NCBI GenBank assembly: GCA_019057595.1
Contig: DXJI01000033.1
Span: 1-40,691 of the forward strand
Direction of reading: 5' to 3'
DNA length: 40,691 nt
From: Candidatus Thorarchaeota archaeon
Lineage (GTDB): Archaea; Asgardarchaeota; Thorarchaeia; Thorarchaeales; Thorarchaeaceae
In this document: piece by piece, positions 31,527-39,065 of the stretch
Numbering within the stretch: the first letter of the stretch is position 1
Layout: each line of letters starts with the position of its first letter
The notes under the pieces: generated by a model
What the model was told of the DNA's origin: nothing
Databases searched by the model: none
The model's input: the letters and a program-made list of their open reading frames with translations, nothing else
Made by a program: the position numbers and the translations under genes

Positions 31527-32534
31527 GTGATTCTTGCAGCTGGAAAGGGAGAAAGAATGTATCCCTTGACAGAAGACGTTCCAAAGGCACTTCTCAAGGT
31601 TGGCGACAAGACGCTTGTGGACTGGACTATCAAACGATTGTCAGATGTTGGAATCTCTAAGATCGTGGTGGCAGTTGGATGGAAAGGGACTCATGTGGAA
31701 GACCACTTGTCATCATCTGGTAGTAGAGCAAGAATAGTCAATGTACCTGACTACGAGACTGGTCCACTTCAGACTCTTGTCACTGCAATAGAAACATTCG
31801 ATGATGATTTTCTTTTAACACCTGTAGACACAATGACTGATTCATCTATACTTTCAGGGATGATTTCTCACTATAATGAAGGGACTGAATCCCATAGAAC
31901 AACTCTAGCAGTGGATCTTACTTCGCACTCTGGTACACCGGTTTCGACAAGAGAGGACGGTAGTGTTTCAGGACTTGGGAATGAAGTATTAGAAACTGAC
32001 GCCATGAGTAGAAGTGCAATGCTGTTCATCGGAAATTCGCGCATCGTCAAAGACTGTAAGAATGCGCTTGATGCTGGGGAAACAAAACTGGTATATGTCC
32101 TAAATATGTGGGTTCAAGATAGTCATGTGCTAAGATCGTATCCCGTTCAAAGTTCTAGCATTGATATTGACACATTCTCGGACCTTCTTGAAGCCAACAA
32201 TCTAGTCCTAGAGAGAGGGAACTTCACAAAGACTGGACATGTCTTTGTACCATCGGGTGATAGCATAGAAGTTGGAGATATCCTTGCATTGAAGTCAGAT
32301 ATCACACTTCACAAGGGGACCGAGATTGTGGGTCCGGTCCTAGTATCTCACGGGTGTGAGATTGGAGAGCAATGTCGAATTGGCCCTAACGTTACTCTGG
32401 ACTCAAACAGCACTCTTTTGATGGGCTGTAATATCTCAGACTCAATCGTTTTCGGTGAATCGACAATCTCCTCCCAAAGTCGTCTACAGGGAACAATAGT
32501 CTACAAATCGAAACGATATAGTGTGGAGCGATAA
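31527..32534 (+). CDS. Sugar or alcohol phosphate nucleotidyltransferase with left-handed beta-helix
   Basis: The N-terminal half is a nucleotidyltransferase: ILAAGKGERMYPLTEDVPKA binds the nucleotide, and TPVDTMTDSS holds the metal-binding Asp. The C-terminal part (about 245-330) has hexapeptide repeats (GPVLVSHGCEIGEQCRIGPN). It should activate a sugar or inositol phosphate with NTP. GTG 31527 gives 335 residues, but GGAGG is 16 bases away and the usual two or three residues before ILAAG are lost. In frame LLIHGVILAAG is encoded from 31512, so a near-cognate start such as ATC 31518 is possible. It is 3 bases from the CDP-alcohol transferase. Confidence 0.85.
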   Translation: MILAAGKGERMYPLTEDVPKALLKVGDKTLVDWTIKRLSDVGISKIVVAVGWKGTHVEDHLSSSGSRARIVNVPDYETGPLQTLVTAIETFDDDFLLTPVDTMTDSSILSGMISHYNEGTESHRTTLAVDLTSHSGTPVSTREDGSVSGLGNEVLETDAMSRSAMLFIGNSRIVKDCKNALDAGETKLVYVLNMWVQDSHVLRSYPVQSSSIDIDTFSDLLEANNLVLERGNFTKTGHVFVPSGDSIEVGDILALKSDITLHKGTEIVGPVLVSHGCEIGEQCRIGPNVTLDSNSTLLMGCNISDSIVFGESTISSQSRLQGTIVYKSKRYSVER

Positions 32535-32537
32535 TCG

Positions 32538-33143
32538 ATGCCAAGCAAGTTCAGAGTCAGACGAATTTTCAAGAAACTTGTCTTAGCGATTGCTAGACCC
32601 TTTGCACGTGCAGGGGTTCGCCCTGATACAATCACTTACTTTAGTCTGCTTTTGGCTTTCGTGGCTGCAGTCGGACTCAATCTATCCGGGTCAGCATTCT
32701 TTTTTGGAATCTTCGTGTTCCTTTCTGGTCTGTTTGACGGTGTTGATGGAGCTGTCGCGAGAGAGCGGGGAGTATCATCAGATGCAGGCGCTTTCACCGA
32801 TTCTGTGATAGACAAGATTACAGAAATCCTGATTCTCGGGTCATTAGCAGTAGAATTCTCTACCACCACATTCCTCGGATTTCCGGTGACCTGGTGGGTC
32901 ATACTTGCAATCACTGGCTGGTTGCTGACAAGTTATACTCGGGCTCGTGCTACAAGTCTTGGTGTAGTCGATCTCGATATTGGTCTTGGAGGTCGGTCTG
33001 AAAGGTTGTTCGTTCTAGTGATTCTTTCAATTATAGACCAGCTTCTTTGGGGTCTAGTCACTGTGACCCTATTGGGACTACTGACAGCAGGCTACAGATA
33101 TCATCACTACCGTGCTCAGATGAACAAGAGCGGAACTGAATGA
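32538..33143 (+). CDS. CDP-alcohol phosphatidyltransferase family membrane protein
   Basis: The 201 residues contain the complete family signature D-x2-DG-x2-AR-x8-G-x3-D-x3-D, read here as DGVDGAVARERGVSSDAG followed by AFTDSVID (near residues 68-93). About six membrane segments surround it. Such enzymes transfer a phospho-alcohol from a CDP-carrier to a lipid or soluble alcohol; archaeal members make archaetidylinositol phosphate, archaetidylserine or di-inositol phosphate. The gene directly follows a nucleotidyltransferase, the order known for CTP:inositol-1-phosphate enzymes, so an inositol-type product is a reasonable inference. Confidence 0.9.
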   Translation: MPSKFRVRRIFKKLVLAIARPFARAGVRPDTITYFSLLLAFVAAVGLNLSGSAFFFGIFVFLSGLFDGVDGAVARERGVSSDAGAFTDSVIDKITEILILGSLAVEFSTTTFLGFPVTWWVILAITGWLLTSYTRARATSLGVVDLDIGLGGRSERLFVLVILSIIDQLLWGLVTVTLLGLLTAGYRYHHYRAQMNKSGTE

Positions 33144-33215
33144 TTTCAGACCATCATACTTAAGAGCCAAAGCAATCAGGCCGCGTACGATTCACTGGAT
33201 GGAGTCAAGAACACC

Positions 33216-33635
33216 ATGGCTAAGTTCCGAGCAGACCACTTCCTCATTGCAGAATTCAAAGAGGTTTCTGACACCAAGAAGATTGGCGACAAGGTCCTTG
33301 CAGCATTGAAGGAATTGCCCGAGTTGAAAGACCTAGCAATTGTTACGAAACGAATGGAAGGAAAATCCTGGTCTGAGATTCTCGGAAGAATTGATGTCCC
33401 CGCTGGATCTAAAGCATTTTGGGCCATGATAAAGAAGGACCTGACAGAGAGAGAACCCTATCATCTCTTCATCAGGTTTGACATGAATGCAGAAGGCGAG
33501 ACCATAGATGATGCCCGATCAAATGTGAAGAGTTGGGTCGAAGGCAATGTTGTGCCAAAGATTGAAGCAAATACAAGTGTGAAGACAATCAAGGTTCTGC
33601 AACCAAACGAAGTTAACATGCCAGAACTGGTCTAA
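33216..33635 (+). CDS. Hypothetical protein, alpha/beta
   Basis: The 139 residues show mixed helix and strand: KFRADHFLIAEFKEV, then ELKDLAIVTKRMEGKSW and a strand YHLFIRFDMNAEGE, as in a small ferredoxin-like or cyclase-like fold. It has no Cys, signal or membrane segment and matches no family I can name. ATG 33216 lies about 50 bases after a box A-like ATACTTAAG (33157-33165). It is convergent with the beta-propeller gene, 5 bases apart. Confidence 0.65.
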   Translation: MAKFRADHFLIAEFKEVSDTKKIGDKVLAALKELPELKDLAIVTKRMEGKSWSEILGRIDVPAGSKAFWAMIKKDLTEREPYHLFIRFDMNAEGETIDDARSNVKSWVEGNVVPKIEANTSVKTIKVLQPNEVNMPELV

Positions 33636-33640
33636 CGAAC

Positions 33641-34651
33641 TCATTCATCCTCTAGCACTTTAATCAGATACAGATCAGTTCCAACTGTCTGAATAATATC
33701 ATAATTGGAATCACCATCAACATCCCCTAGACAAATGTGCGACTCCACTGACTTGCCCTTCGTCTTTAGAGATGTATCTTCAATGATTCTATTTCCAACG
33801 AGGCTGAGAACAGTGATGTTGGAATTTGCATGGCTTGCTATGATCTGACCATTTCCATTTTTCCAGAATTTACCAATCTTAAGAGAGGTCACATGTTTTG
33901 GAGCTTTGACTGAATCGAATCTCTCCATGGCTCCCTTTACCATTCCGAAGAGTGTCAATTTTCGGCCTTCTGTTACCGCCATAACCTCACTATTGCCATC
34001 CTGAGTCATATCCCCAGAGGCTACAAGGCTGACCTCCCCGCCAACATTGATTTTCGCTCGTTCATGTAGTCTATCATCAGCATACTGGTAGACAAAGAGA
34101 CTTCCAGAATCATCTCCAAATACAAAACGGCTGAATGGGAGACCTTTACTCAACAAAGGCTGCATTGAGAATATCGGCCTTTCCAGGACTTTGTGAGCAA
34201 GTTTGTCCAGAGCGATATCGTACCATCCATAACATCTCAGGTTCCCATCTGTTGTGGCCACCACAACTTCCGCCCTATCGTCTGATAGTACATTCAGAAC
34301 TCCAATTGCAGTAGGTAGACTTCCCAACGGTGTTGTAGCTTTGACATCCAATTTTCCATCCATGTAGGAAATGACCCTCAGGTTGTTATCAAGTCCCCCA
34401 ACAATGAAATCTACTGTTCCGTTACCAATGACATCTCCTACTCCCATTGCTGCAAGTGGAGGTAGGTCGCTCACTATACCTATTTGTTCTAACTCAGTTT
34501 TTCCATCACCCAGATAGTCATAGATTCTGACATCTCCATTCAGTGTTGAAACCACTGGATTGGCTCTTCCATCAGATGTCATATCAACTAAATCGACAGA
34601 AGTGATAACCTCTTTGAAGGGCACCTTCGTAAGTATTTCGAGCTTGGTCAT
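33641..34651 (-). CDS. Cytosolic beta-propeller protein with FG-GAP/VCBS-like repeats
   Basis: The protein has about 336 residues in six or seven repeats, each with an Asp/Gly/Asn-rich turn followed by a beta strand: VDMTSDGRANPVVS, GDVIGNGTVDFIVGG, LSDDRAEVVVATTDG, GDMTQDGNSEVMAV, GKFWKNGNGQIIAS, GDVDGDSNYDIIQT. That pattern resembles FG-GAP/VCBS propellers, also found in Bardet-Biedl proteins. No signal peptide is present, so it should be cytosolic. ATG 34651 follows AGAGGACCTCC; the frame is open to TTG 34705, but a box A (TTTTATC, minus strand, about 34707-34713) makes the ATG more likely. The function is not known. Confidence 0.75.
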   Translation of the reverse strand: MTKLEILTKVPFKEVITSVDLVDMTSDGRANPVVSTLNGDVRIYDYLGDGKTELEQIGIVSDLPPLAAMGVGDVIGNGTVDFIVGGLDNNLRVISYMDGKLDVKATTPLGSLPTAIGVLNVLSDDRAEVVVATTDGNLRCYGWYDIALDKLAHKVLERPIFSMQPLLSKGLPFSRFVFGDDSGSLFVYQYADDRLHERAKINVGGEVSLVASGDMTQDGNSEVMAVTEGRKLTLFGMVKGAMERFDSVKAPKHVTSLKIGKFWKNGNGQIIASHANSNITVLSLVGNRIIEDTSLKTKGKSVESHICLGDVDGDSNYDIIQTVGTDLYLIKVLEDE

Positions 34652-34721
34652 TTTGGAGGTCCTCTTAGGTAGCTGGACTGGTGTCGAGGGTGGGATTCTC
34701 GCCAAGATAAAACTTGTTCCA

Positions 34722-34792
34722 TCAGAATACTAATCAGCTAATGCGTTTAAGTCGTCGTTTGTAGAATGTGATTATGCGATAAGAGATACGAA
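34722..34792 (+). repeat. Imperfect direct repeat, copy A (upstream of the monooxygenase-fold gene)
   Basis: The 15 bases at 34722-34736 are identical to 35145-35159. The block 34747-34792 matches 35186-35231 at 38 of 46 positions; between them, copy A is 16 bases shorter. The second block still reads in frame like the N-terminus of the downstream gene (SFVECDYAIRDTK against SLFVERDDAMRDAK), so it is a decayed duplicate. Confidence 0.75.
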
Positions 34793-34805
34793 AGGAGATT
34801 GTGAA

Positions 34806-35132
34806 ATGATTGTAAGAATGTGGCATGGACAAACACCTAAAGAAAAAGCGGGTGCTTATATGGAATTTTTGAAATCCAAAGCGATTCCTGACTACCAATC
34901 AGTCGAAGGAAATCTAGGTCTTACCTTTTTAAAACGCGATGAAGAAGAGATCACTCATTTTTTGTTACTAACCTATTGGAACTCGTTCGAATCCATTAAG
35001 AAGTTTGCAGGGTCTGATCCTGAAGTCGCCAAATACTATGAGGAAGATGAGGAATTTTTGTTGGAAAAAGAACTAACCGTTATTCATTACGAGGCTTTCT
35101 TTGATTCGATGTTAAATCCAGAAAACAAGTAA
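34806..35132 (+). CDS. Antibiotic-biosynthesis-monooxygenase-fold protein
   Basis: The 108 residues form a dimeric alpha/beta-barrel domain: MIVRMWHGQTPKEKAGAYME, then SVEGNLGLTFLKR, ITHFLLLTYWNSFESIKKFA and LTVIHYEAFF. Members act as cofactor-free monooxygenases, haem-related enzymes or stress proteins; no specific role is clear. ATG 34806 follows AAAGGAGATTGTGAA. Its codons are visibly richer in A/T than those of its neighbours, and it is flanked by two copies of an imperfect repeat. Both features suggest that it was inserted here recently. Confidence 0.78.
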   Translation: MIVRMWHGQTPKEKAGAYMEFLKSKAIPDYQSVEGNLGLTFLKRDEEEITHFLLLTYWNSFESIKKFAGSDPEVAKYYEEDEEFLLEKELTVIHYEAFFDSMLNPENK

Positions 35133-35144
35133 TGGAAAGTAGCG

Positions 35145-35231
35145 TCAGAATACTAATCAAAGTACTAGAGAGAACACTGATGAGCTTAAGTCATTGTTTG
35201 TTGAACGTGATGATGCAATGAGAGATGCGAA
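35145..35231 (+). repeat. Imperfect direct repeat, copy B (5' end of the zinc-ribbon-like gene)
   Basis: This is the longer copy, which joins an upstream region (identical 15-mer at 35145-35159) to the coding start of the 35194 gene. Copy A lies 423 bases upstream, on the other side of the monooxygenase-fold gene. Copy B appears to be the intact original, because it leads into a full open frame. Confidence 0.75.
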
Positions 35232-35763
35232 GACACCCTCGTCCATGAACGAGGATGAATGGACCGCCAGTCCTGCCACCGTTACAGAGGAACTAAGGTC
35301 CTTCATCAGAGAGTTTGGATCGTTCACACCTGAGCAATTCACACAGATTAAATTCCATCTTCTAAGAAGGTCAGGACTGACAAAACCCACTCGTGATGAG
35401 TTTTGTACCCTCTCTATCTCTGAAGGTCTATGTCCAAAATGTGGCTTTCTATACACTGCAAAAAAGTGTCTTCTTTGGTATCGTTTGTTTAGAATAATCA
35501 AGTGGGAAACAGTACAGAGAGCACCCCCATGCATCAGACTGGCTTTTGCAAAGAAGAGCATCAAGACAGTGGCGATCTACCTGACAAAGACCGACCTCAT
35601 TGACGCTCCCTTCTATCGAGCGATTGGGTCGACCTCTTGTAACATGATGCGACGTTGGGGCTACTGTAACCCGAATGAGTATTGCAATGCCATGGAGACT
35701 GACAACACTCTGGAGTATATATCAGCTCGAGAACGTGTCAAGCAGTCACGTAAACTCATGTAA
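35194..35763 (+). CDS. Hypothetical protein with zinc-ribbon-like cysteines
   Basis: The 189 residues contain a CPKCGF knuckle near residue 80 and several later cysteines (KKCLLWY, TSCNMMRRWGYCNPNEYCNAM) that could complete one or two zinc sites. A helical N-terminus with ELRSFIREFGSFTPEQF precedes it. There are no membrane segments, and I recognise no family. The start is uncertain: TTG 35194 or ATG 35218, the latter about 33 bases after CTTAAGTC, so leaderless or short-leader translation is possible. It could be a nucleic-acid-binding protein, but that is only suggested by the zinc-binding residues. Confidence 0.6.
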   Translation: MFVERDDAMRDAKTPSSMNEDEWTASPATVTEELRSFIREFGSFTPEQFTQIKFHLLRRSGLTKPTRDEFCTLSISEGLCPKCGFLYTAKKCLLWYRLFRIIKWETVQRAPPCIRLAFAKKSIKTVAIYLTKTDLIDAPFYRAIGSTSCNMMRRWGYCNPNEYCNAMETDNTLEYISARERVKQSRKLM

Positions 35764-35804
35764 TTCATCATCATGTCTTAAATACAGGCGCCTTCTCATC
35801 CCGC

Positions 35805-37328
35805 ATGGGGCTATTGACTATGACAGATGACCTTGACGTTGAGACCGTAAGGCTGATTCGTCTCACAGGGATGAGAGAATCTGAGATTGATTCTGCACGA
35901 GACACACGGAATGACACCTGGGACAAGATCCAAGGGGTCATTGAAGAACATAATCGATTCATCTCAATGGGTGACAAGCACACTAGGCAAAAGGCAGTTC
36001 AGGACCCTGTACACGGTGCCATTCTGCTTGAGCCCTGGGAGCTGGATATCATCTCGACCTGGGAGATGCTCAGACTTCGATATGTAAGACAGTTGGGTCC
36101 CGCACATCTCGTCTATCCTGGTGCTACTCACACTCGGTTTGAACATTGTTTAGGGACTAACTTCCTTGCTCAGAAATCAATCAGAGTTGTGAATTATTGT
36201 GAGGACTTGGACACTGCATGCTTTGTTCCCCTCTCCGATTTAATTGATGCCTACCACCAGAAGCTCTTTCGAGCTGCAGCCCTCCTTCACGATGTCGGCC
36301 ACCCTCCCACTTCACACACAATCGAGTATGCACTTCATTCTTGGGCTGGACTTGACCATCTGGACCTGGGGACATTCTTAATTATCAACAGCAGTCTCAA
36401 CGACACACTTACTGGGAACGACGTAAATCCAAAGGATGTCGTCAACATTCTCAAACGACAAACAAAAGACCCAATCAAGGGACTAATCTCAGAATTCCTT
36501 GACCATCCACTGGACATCGACAAGACTGACTACCTGATCCGTGATGCTCACTTCAGCGGAGTTCAGTTGGGGATTTTTCCCGCGGAAAGAGTTCTACTCA
36601 CAAATCGAGTTGTCAAAAACGTGAAGGGTAAGTATGTTCGTGCATTCATGTTGAAGGCGATCCATTCTCTGGAGGCTCTCATTCTAAGCCGCAACTGGAT
36701 GCATATGGACCTATACTTCCACCACGCCGTGAAGCTGGCTGAAGCCCTGATATCCAAGGCCACCTATTTCAGGATGCGGGAAGAGGACCTCTCACGAAAC
36801 GAATGCGTGGGTATGTTCACACGGATGACTGATGGCGATCTCTTCAGATGGCTCGAACACTCCGAGATTGGATTTGTGAGGGACTACGCTTCTCGCATAA
36901 GGTATCGTAAATTGTTCAAAGTAGTTCTGGCGCGTCCATTGGCGTCCTTTGAGAAGAACACTCAAGAAAAGTTTCTGGAGACCTTCAAGGATATCAAAAA
37001 GCTCATCGAGGCTGAGGAAGAAATCTCAGAGGAACCTGGAAGTGTAATAGTCGATGTCGTATCACCACCGCTCGGAGCCAAAACACTAGGTCAGATACCT
37101 TTGCTTGTCGGCGGTGAACAGGGGTTTGATCTGGTCAATCTGGATGATACAAAGGAGGGTCGACCACTGATGCACATTCTGCGACAACAGTCACAAACCA
37201 TACCCTCTGTCAGAGTGTACTCGGATTCCAAGATTGCAAACGAAGTCCGTCGACGGTTTGAGAAGGAGTATCCCGTCATCTCTGCACCAAAGCATAGAGA
37301 AGACGAGTATGACCTTACTGAGTATTGA
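35805..37328 (+). CDS. HD-domain phosphohydrolase, SAMHD1/dGTPase-like
   Basis: The 507 residues have the full HD metal site: H in HTRFEHCLGT, HD in LLHDVGHPPTSH and the distal Asp in DIDKTDYLIRDAHFSG, the pattern of SAMHD1 and related dNTP triphosphohydrolases. The opening QDPVHGAILLEPWELDII is also typical. It may hydrolyse dNTPs or related nucleotides; SAMHD1-like enzymes in prokaryotes have housekeeping or antiviral roles. ATG 35805 lies about 25-30 bases after a box A-like CTTAAATAC and has no ribosome-binding site, so it is probably leaderless. The 3' end overlaps the convergent RNase III-like gene by 14 bases. Confidence 0.87.
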   Translation: MGLLTMTDDLDVETVRLIRLTGMRESEIDSARDTRNDTWDKIQGVIEEHNRFISMGDKHTRQKAVQDPVHGAILLEPWELDIISTWEMLRLRYVRQLGPAHLVYPGATHTRFEHCLGTNFLAQKSIRVVNYCEDLDTACFVPLSDLIDAYHQKLFRAAALLHDVGHPPTSHTIEYALHSWAGLDHLDLGTFLIINSSLNDTLTGNDVNPKDVVNILKRQTKDPIKGLISEFLDHPLDIDKTDYLIRDAHFSGVQLGIFPAERVLLTNRVVKNVKGKYVRAFMLKAIHSLEALILSRNWMHMDLYFHHAVKLAEALISKATYFRMREEDLSRNECVGMFTRMTDGDLFRWLEHSEIGFVRDYASRIRYRKLFKVVLARPLASFEKNTQEKFLETFKDIKKLIEAEEEISEEPGSVIVDVVSPPLGAKTLGQIPLLVGGEQGFDLVNLDDTKEGRPLMHILRQQSQTIPSVRVYSDSKIANEVRRRFEKEYPVISAPKHREDEYDLTEY

Positions 37329-38010
37329 TGAGATGTGACACGAGCTTGTGAATCATTTTGTACTCATACTCGATGTAGATGATTCCATAGACTGCTTCCA
37401 AAAGGGTCCCCTTGTCATGATTCATCTCTGACTTGCTTGGTGTGTCTGGATCAAAATGAATGCGGAACTTGTACAGACCCCACTCATCACAGAGTATTGC
37501 CATGTGGTTGTTACTCACTATTTCGGCCTTTCTTTGAGTGATCTTACCTGCATCACCCAGATGAGGTTCCCAGAGGTGTTGCAGGACTGCAGATGATATC
37601 ACAGCATCGCCAATGAGTGCCAGGACCTTGGACATCTCACCGAGATTGATCATCTCAGCAAACCCATCCTGTCCCAGTGGATCCTCAGCACTCCGACGAT
37701 ACTGGGTTTCCAATTCCAAGAAGAGGTTCTTCGTACTTGGTTGAAACATAGCGACAAGAAACAGCTCTTTGTTCCGGAATTTTATCTTCAGAATCTTTTC
37801 TAATTTTGGTACGAGCTTGTCCTCTATTCGTTCCATAGACTTCTGAATGTACCTAATCTCCTTCAGCCATCTTTTAATTTTGTTCATGAGACGTGTGTTG
37901 TTCTTTGGAGTATTGCGACGTGTATTCTGAACCGTTTCAGCAAGGTCCTTCATTCGGTTTACAAGCTGGATTGGTTTCCAAGAGAGAGTGAGGTCTGAAT
38001 TATCGCCCAT
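37315..38010 (-). CDS. RNase III-fold protein with Mini-III-like active site
   Basis: From ATG 38010 the 231 residues comprise a basic helical region (about 1-78) and an RNase III-like domain (79-230). The family helices are recognisable: NKELFLVAMFQPSTKN (compare LLxxALTHPSY), KVLALIGDAVISSAVL, ITQRKAEIVSNNHMAIL and GTLLEAVYGIIYIE. D135 (GDAV) and E205 match two catalytic residues, while the first Glu is Lys and the Asp before LE is Thr202, as in bacterial Mini-III. No dsRNA-binding domain is present. A frame extension to ATG 38046 overlaps the upstream gene; ATG 38010 follows AAGGATG. Confidence 0.7.
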   Translation of the reverse strand: MGDNSDLTLSWKPIQLVNRMKDLAETVQNTRRNTPKNNTRLMNKIKRWLKEIRYIQKSMERIEDKLVPKLEKILKIKFRNKELFLVAMFQPSTKNLFLELETQYRRSAEDPLGQDGFAEMINLGEMSKVLALIGDAVISSAVLQHLWEPHLGDAGKITQRKAEIVSNNHMAILCDEWGLYKFRIHFDPDTPSKSEMNHDKGTLLEAVYGIIYIEYEYKMIHKLVSHLINTQ

Positions 38011-38023
38011 GATATCACATCCT

Positions 38024-38797
38024 TCAGTAGTAGCTGACCTCTGCATTACTTACGTCATAACTACTGACATGAAACGCATTAATTGAGTATTCGGTAGCTA
38101 ACTTGGCCATGGCAAGTGCAACCAGAGGTGGTCCCAGAGTAAGATCAATCACAAAATTGTGGTCAGGCAGGTGCTTTATCAGAATGTCCTCAAGAAAGTC
38201 GCAAGTCCCCTGAAGGTTCCCATATTCTTGTGATTCGCCGGTCCCTGTAACAGTGTCAGGTACTTCCTTCCACTCAGTTGTCCACACTCGAAAGGCATCG
38301 TCTGGGATGAACCTGTCCAGAATTCGTGACACACCGCGTGTCCAATGAATTGCCTCTACAAAGACTAGAAGTCTCTTTGGATTGAAATGCGGATTATTGG
38401 CCAACCATTGAACGAACGGTCGCTGGTCTTCAGGGTTGCTCAGCGAAGTAACATACATTAACGGTTTAGCTATATCTAGGGCATTGCGAACCGGGATTAC
38501 TGCCCGAGATACAAGTTCGAACAGGCGGTACTGAGATTGTTTCCAGCTGACGATGATTCCAAGTTCTTCCAGACGTTTCGTATTGTGATAGAGCTTTGGA
38601 CTCGTCACCTTTACCTTGGCTATTTCTCGCTTGCTTGCTCCTTCCCTCACCATCTGCGCTTTGATGTCAGTGGCAATCTTTTCTCTGAGTTCTGCTCCTG
38701 TCTTCAGACCTCCCTCGAGATGATCAAGAATTGTTCTTCGAGCCCTGACGGTCTCGATCTCCTCTCGAACTATCTCTTCAACTGTTCTTCTGAGCAT
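38024..38797 (-). CDS. Winged-helix protein with a possible CARF-like C-terminal domain
   Basis: The N-terminal half (about 15-95) is a winged helix: RRTILDHLEGGLKTGAEL, then SPKLYHNTKRLEELGIIVS. The C-terminal half (about 125-257) is an alpha/beta domain that opens KRLLVFVEAIHWTRGVSRIL and ends FVIDLTLGPPLVALAMAKLA with a following strand. The last motif recalls the D-L-T-G-G-T loop of CARF nucleotide-sensing domains, though weakly. ATG 38797 and TTG 38809 are both possible. A strong minus-strand TATA box lies upstream. It ends 14 bases before the RNase III-like gene, so the two are one operon. Confidence 0.65.
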   Translation of the reverse strand: MLRRTVEEIVREEIETVRARRTILDHLEGGLKTGAELREKIATDIKAQMVREGASKREIAKVKVTSPKLYHNTKRLEELGIIVSWKQSQYRLFELVSRAVIPVRNALDIAKPLMYVTSLSNPEDQRPFVQWLANNPHFNPKRLLVFVEAIHWTRGVSRILDRFIPDDAFRVWTTEWKEVPDTVTGTGESQEYGNLQGTCDFLEDILIKHLPDHNFVIDLTLGPPLVALAMAKLATEYSINAFHVSSYDVSNAEVSYY

Positions 38798-38845
38798 ATC
38801 TGGGCACAACCCGCGGATGTATTAGCTAGTAATTACGAGTATTAA

Positions 38846-38854
38846 CCTTTTATA
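38846..38854 (-). promoter_or_regulatory. Strong TATA box of the winged-helix/RNase III operon
   Basis: On the minus strand the sequence is TATAAAAGG, a near-ideal archaeal box A. Transcription would start near 38824, about 27 bases before ATG 38797. Confidence 0.6.
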
Positions 38855-38984
38855 CTTATCGAAGGTATTGCTGAGCTGTGCCCGAAAAATGGACCAAAAA
38901 CACGCTATTATTAACATAAACCGTGTACTTTACGATTCTTATAGTTTATCAAATAATTATTTTAATACCTTATCGGACGTATCC

Positions 38985-38996
38985 TTAAATATATTC
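38985..38996 (+). promoter_or_regulatory. TATA box of the actin gene
   Basis: TTAAATATATTC is a strong box A within a very A/T-rich intergenic region (about 38830-39010). The predicted start near 39016-39018 coincides with the beginning of a hairpin in the leader. Confidence 0.55.
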
Positions 38997-39017
38997 TTCA
39001 TTAACAAAATGTTAGAA

Positions 39018-39035
39018 CAAGGTCTCATGACCTTG
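39018..39035 (+). promoter_or_regulatory. Hairpin at the 5' end of the actin mRNA
   Basis: CAAGGTC and GACCTTG form a perfect 7-bp stem with the loop TCAT. It lies where transcription is predicted to begin and about 30 bases before the actin ATG. A 5'-terminal stem can protect an mRNA from decay; as DNA it could also be an operator. Confidence 0.45.
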
Positions 39036-39065
39036 AACTAATTACTAAACGAGGACCGATATAAA

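Noticed and set aside
38810..39065. The A/T-rich 256-base gap before actin as a possible replication origin.
   Set aside because: It has no clustered origin-recognition-box-like repeats and no Orc1/Cdc6 gene nearby. Two opposed promoters explain its composition.
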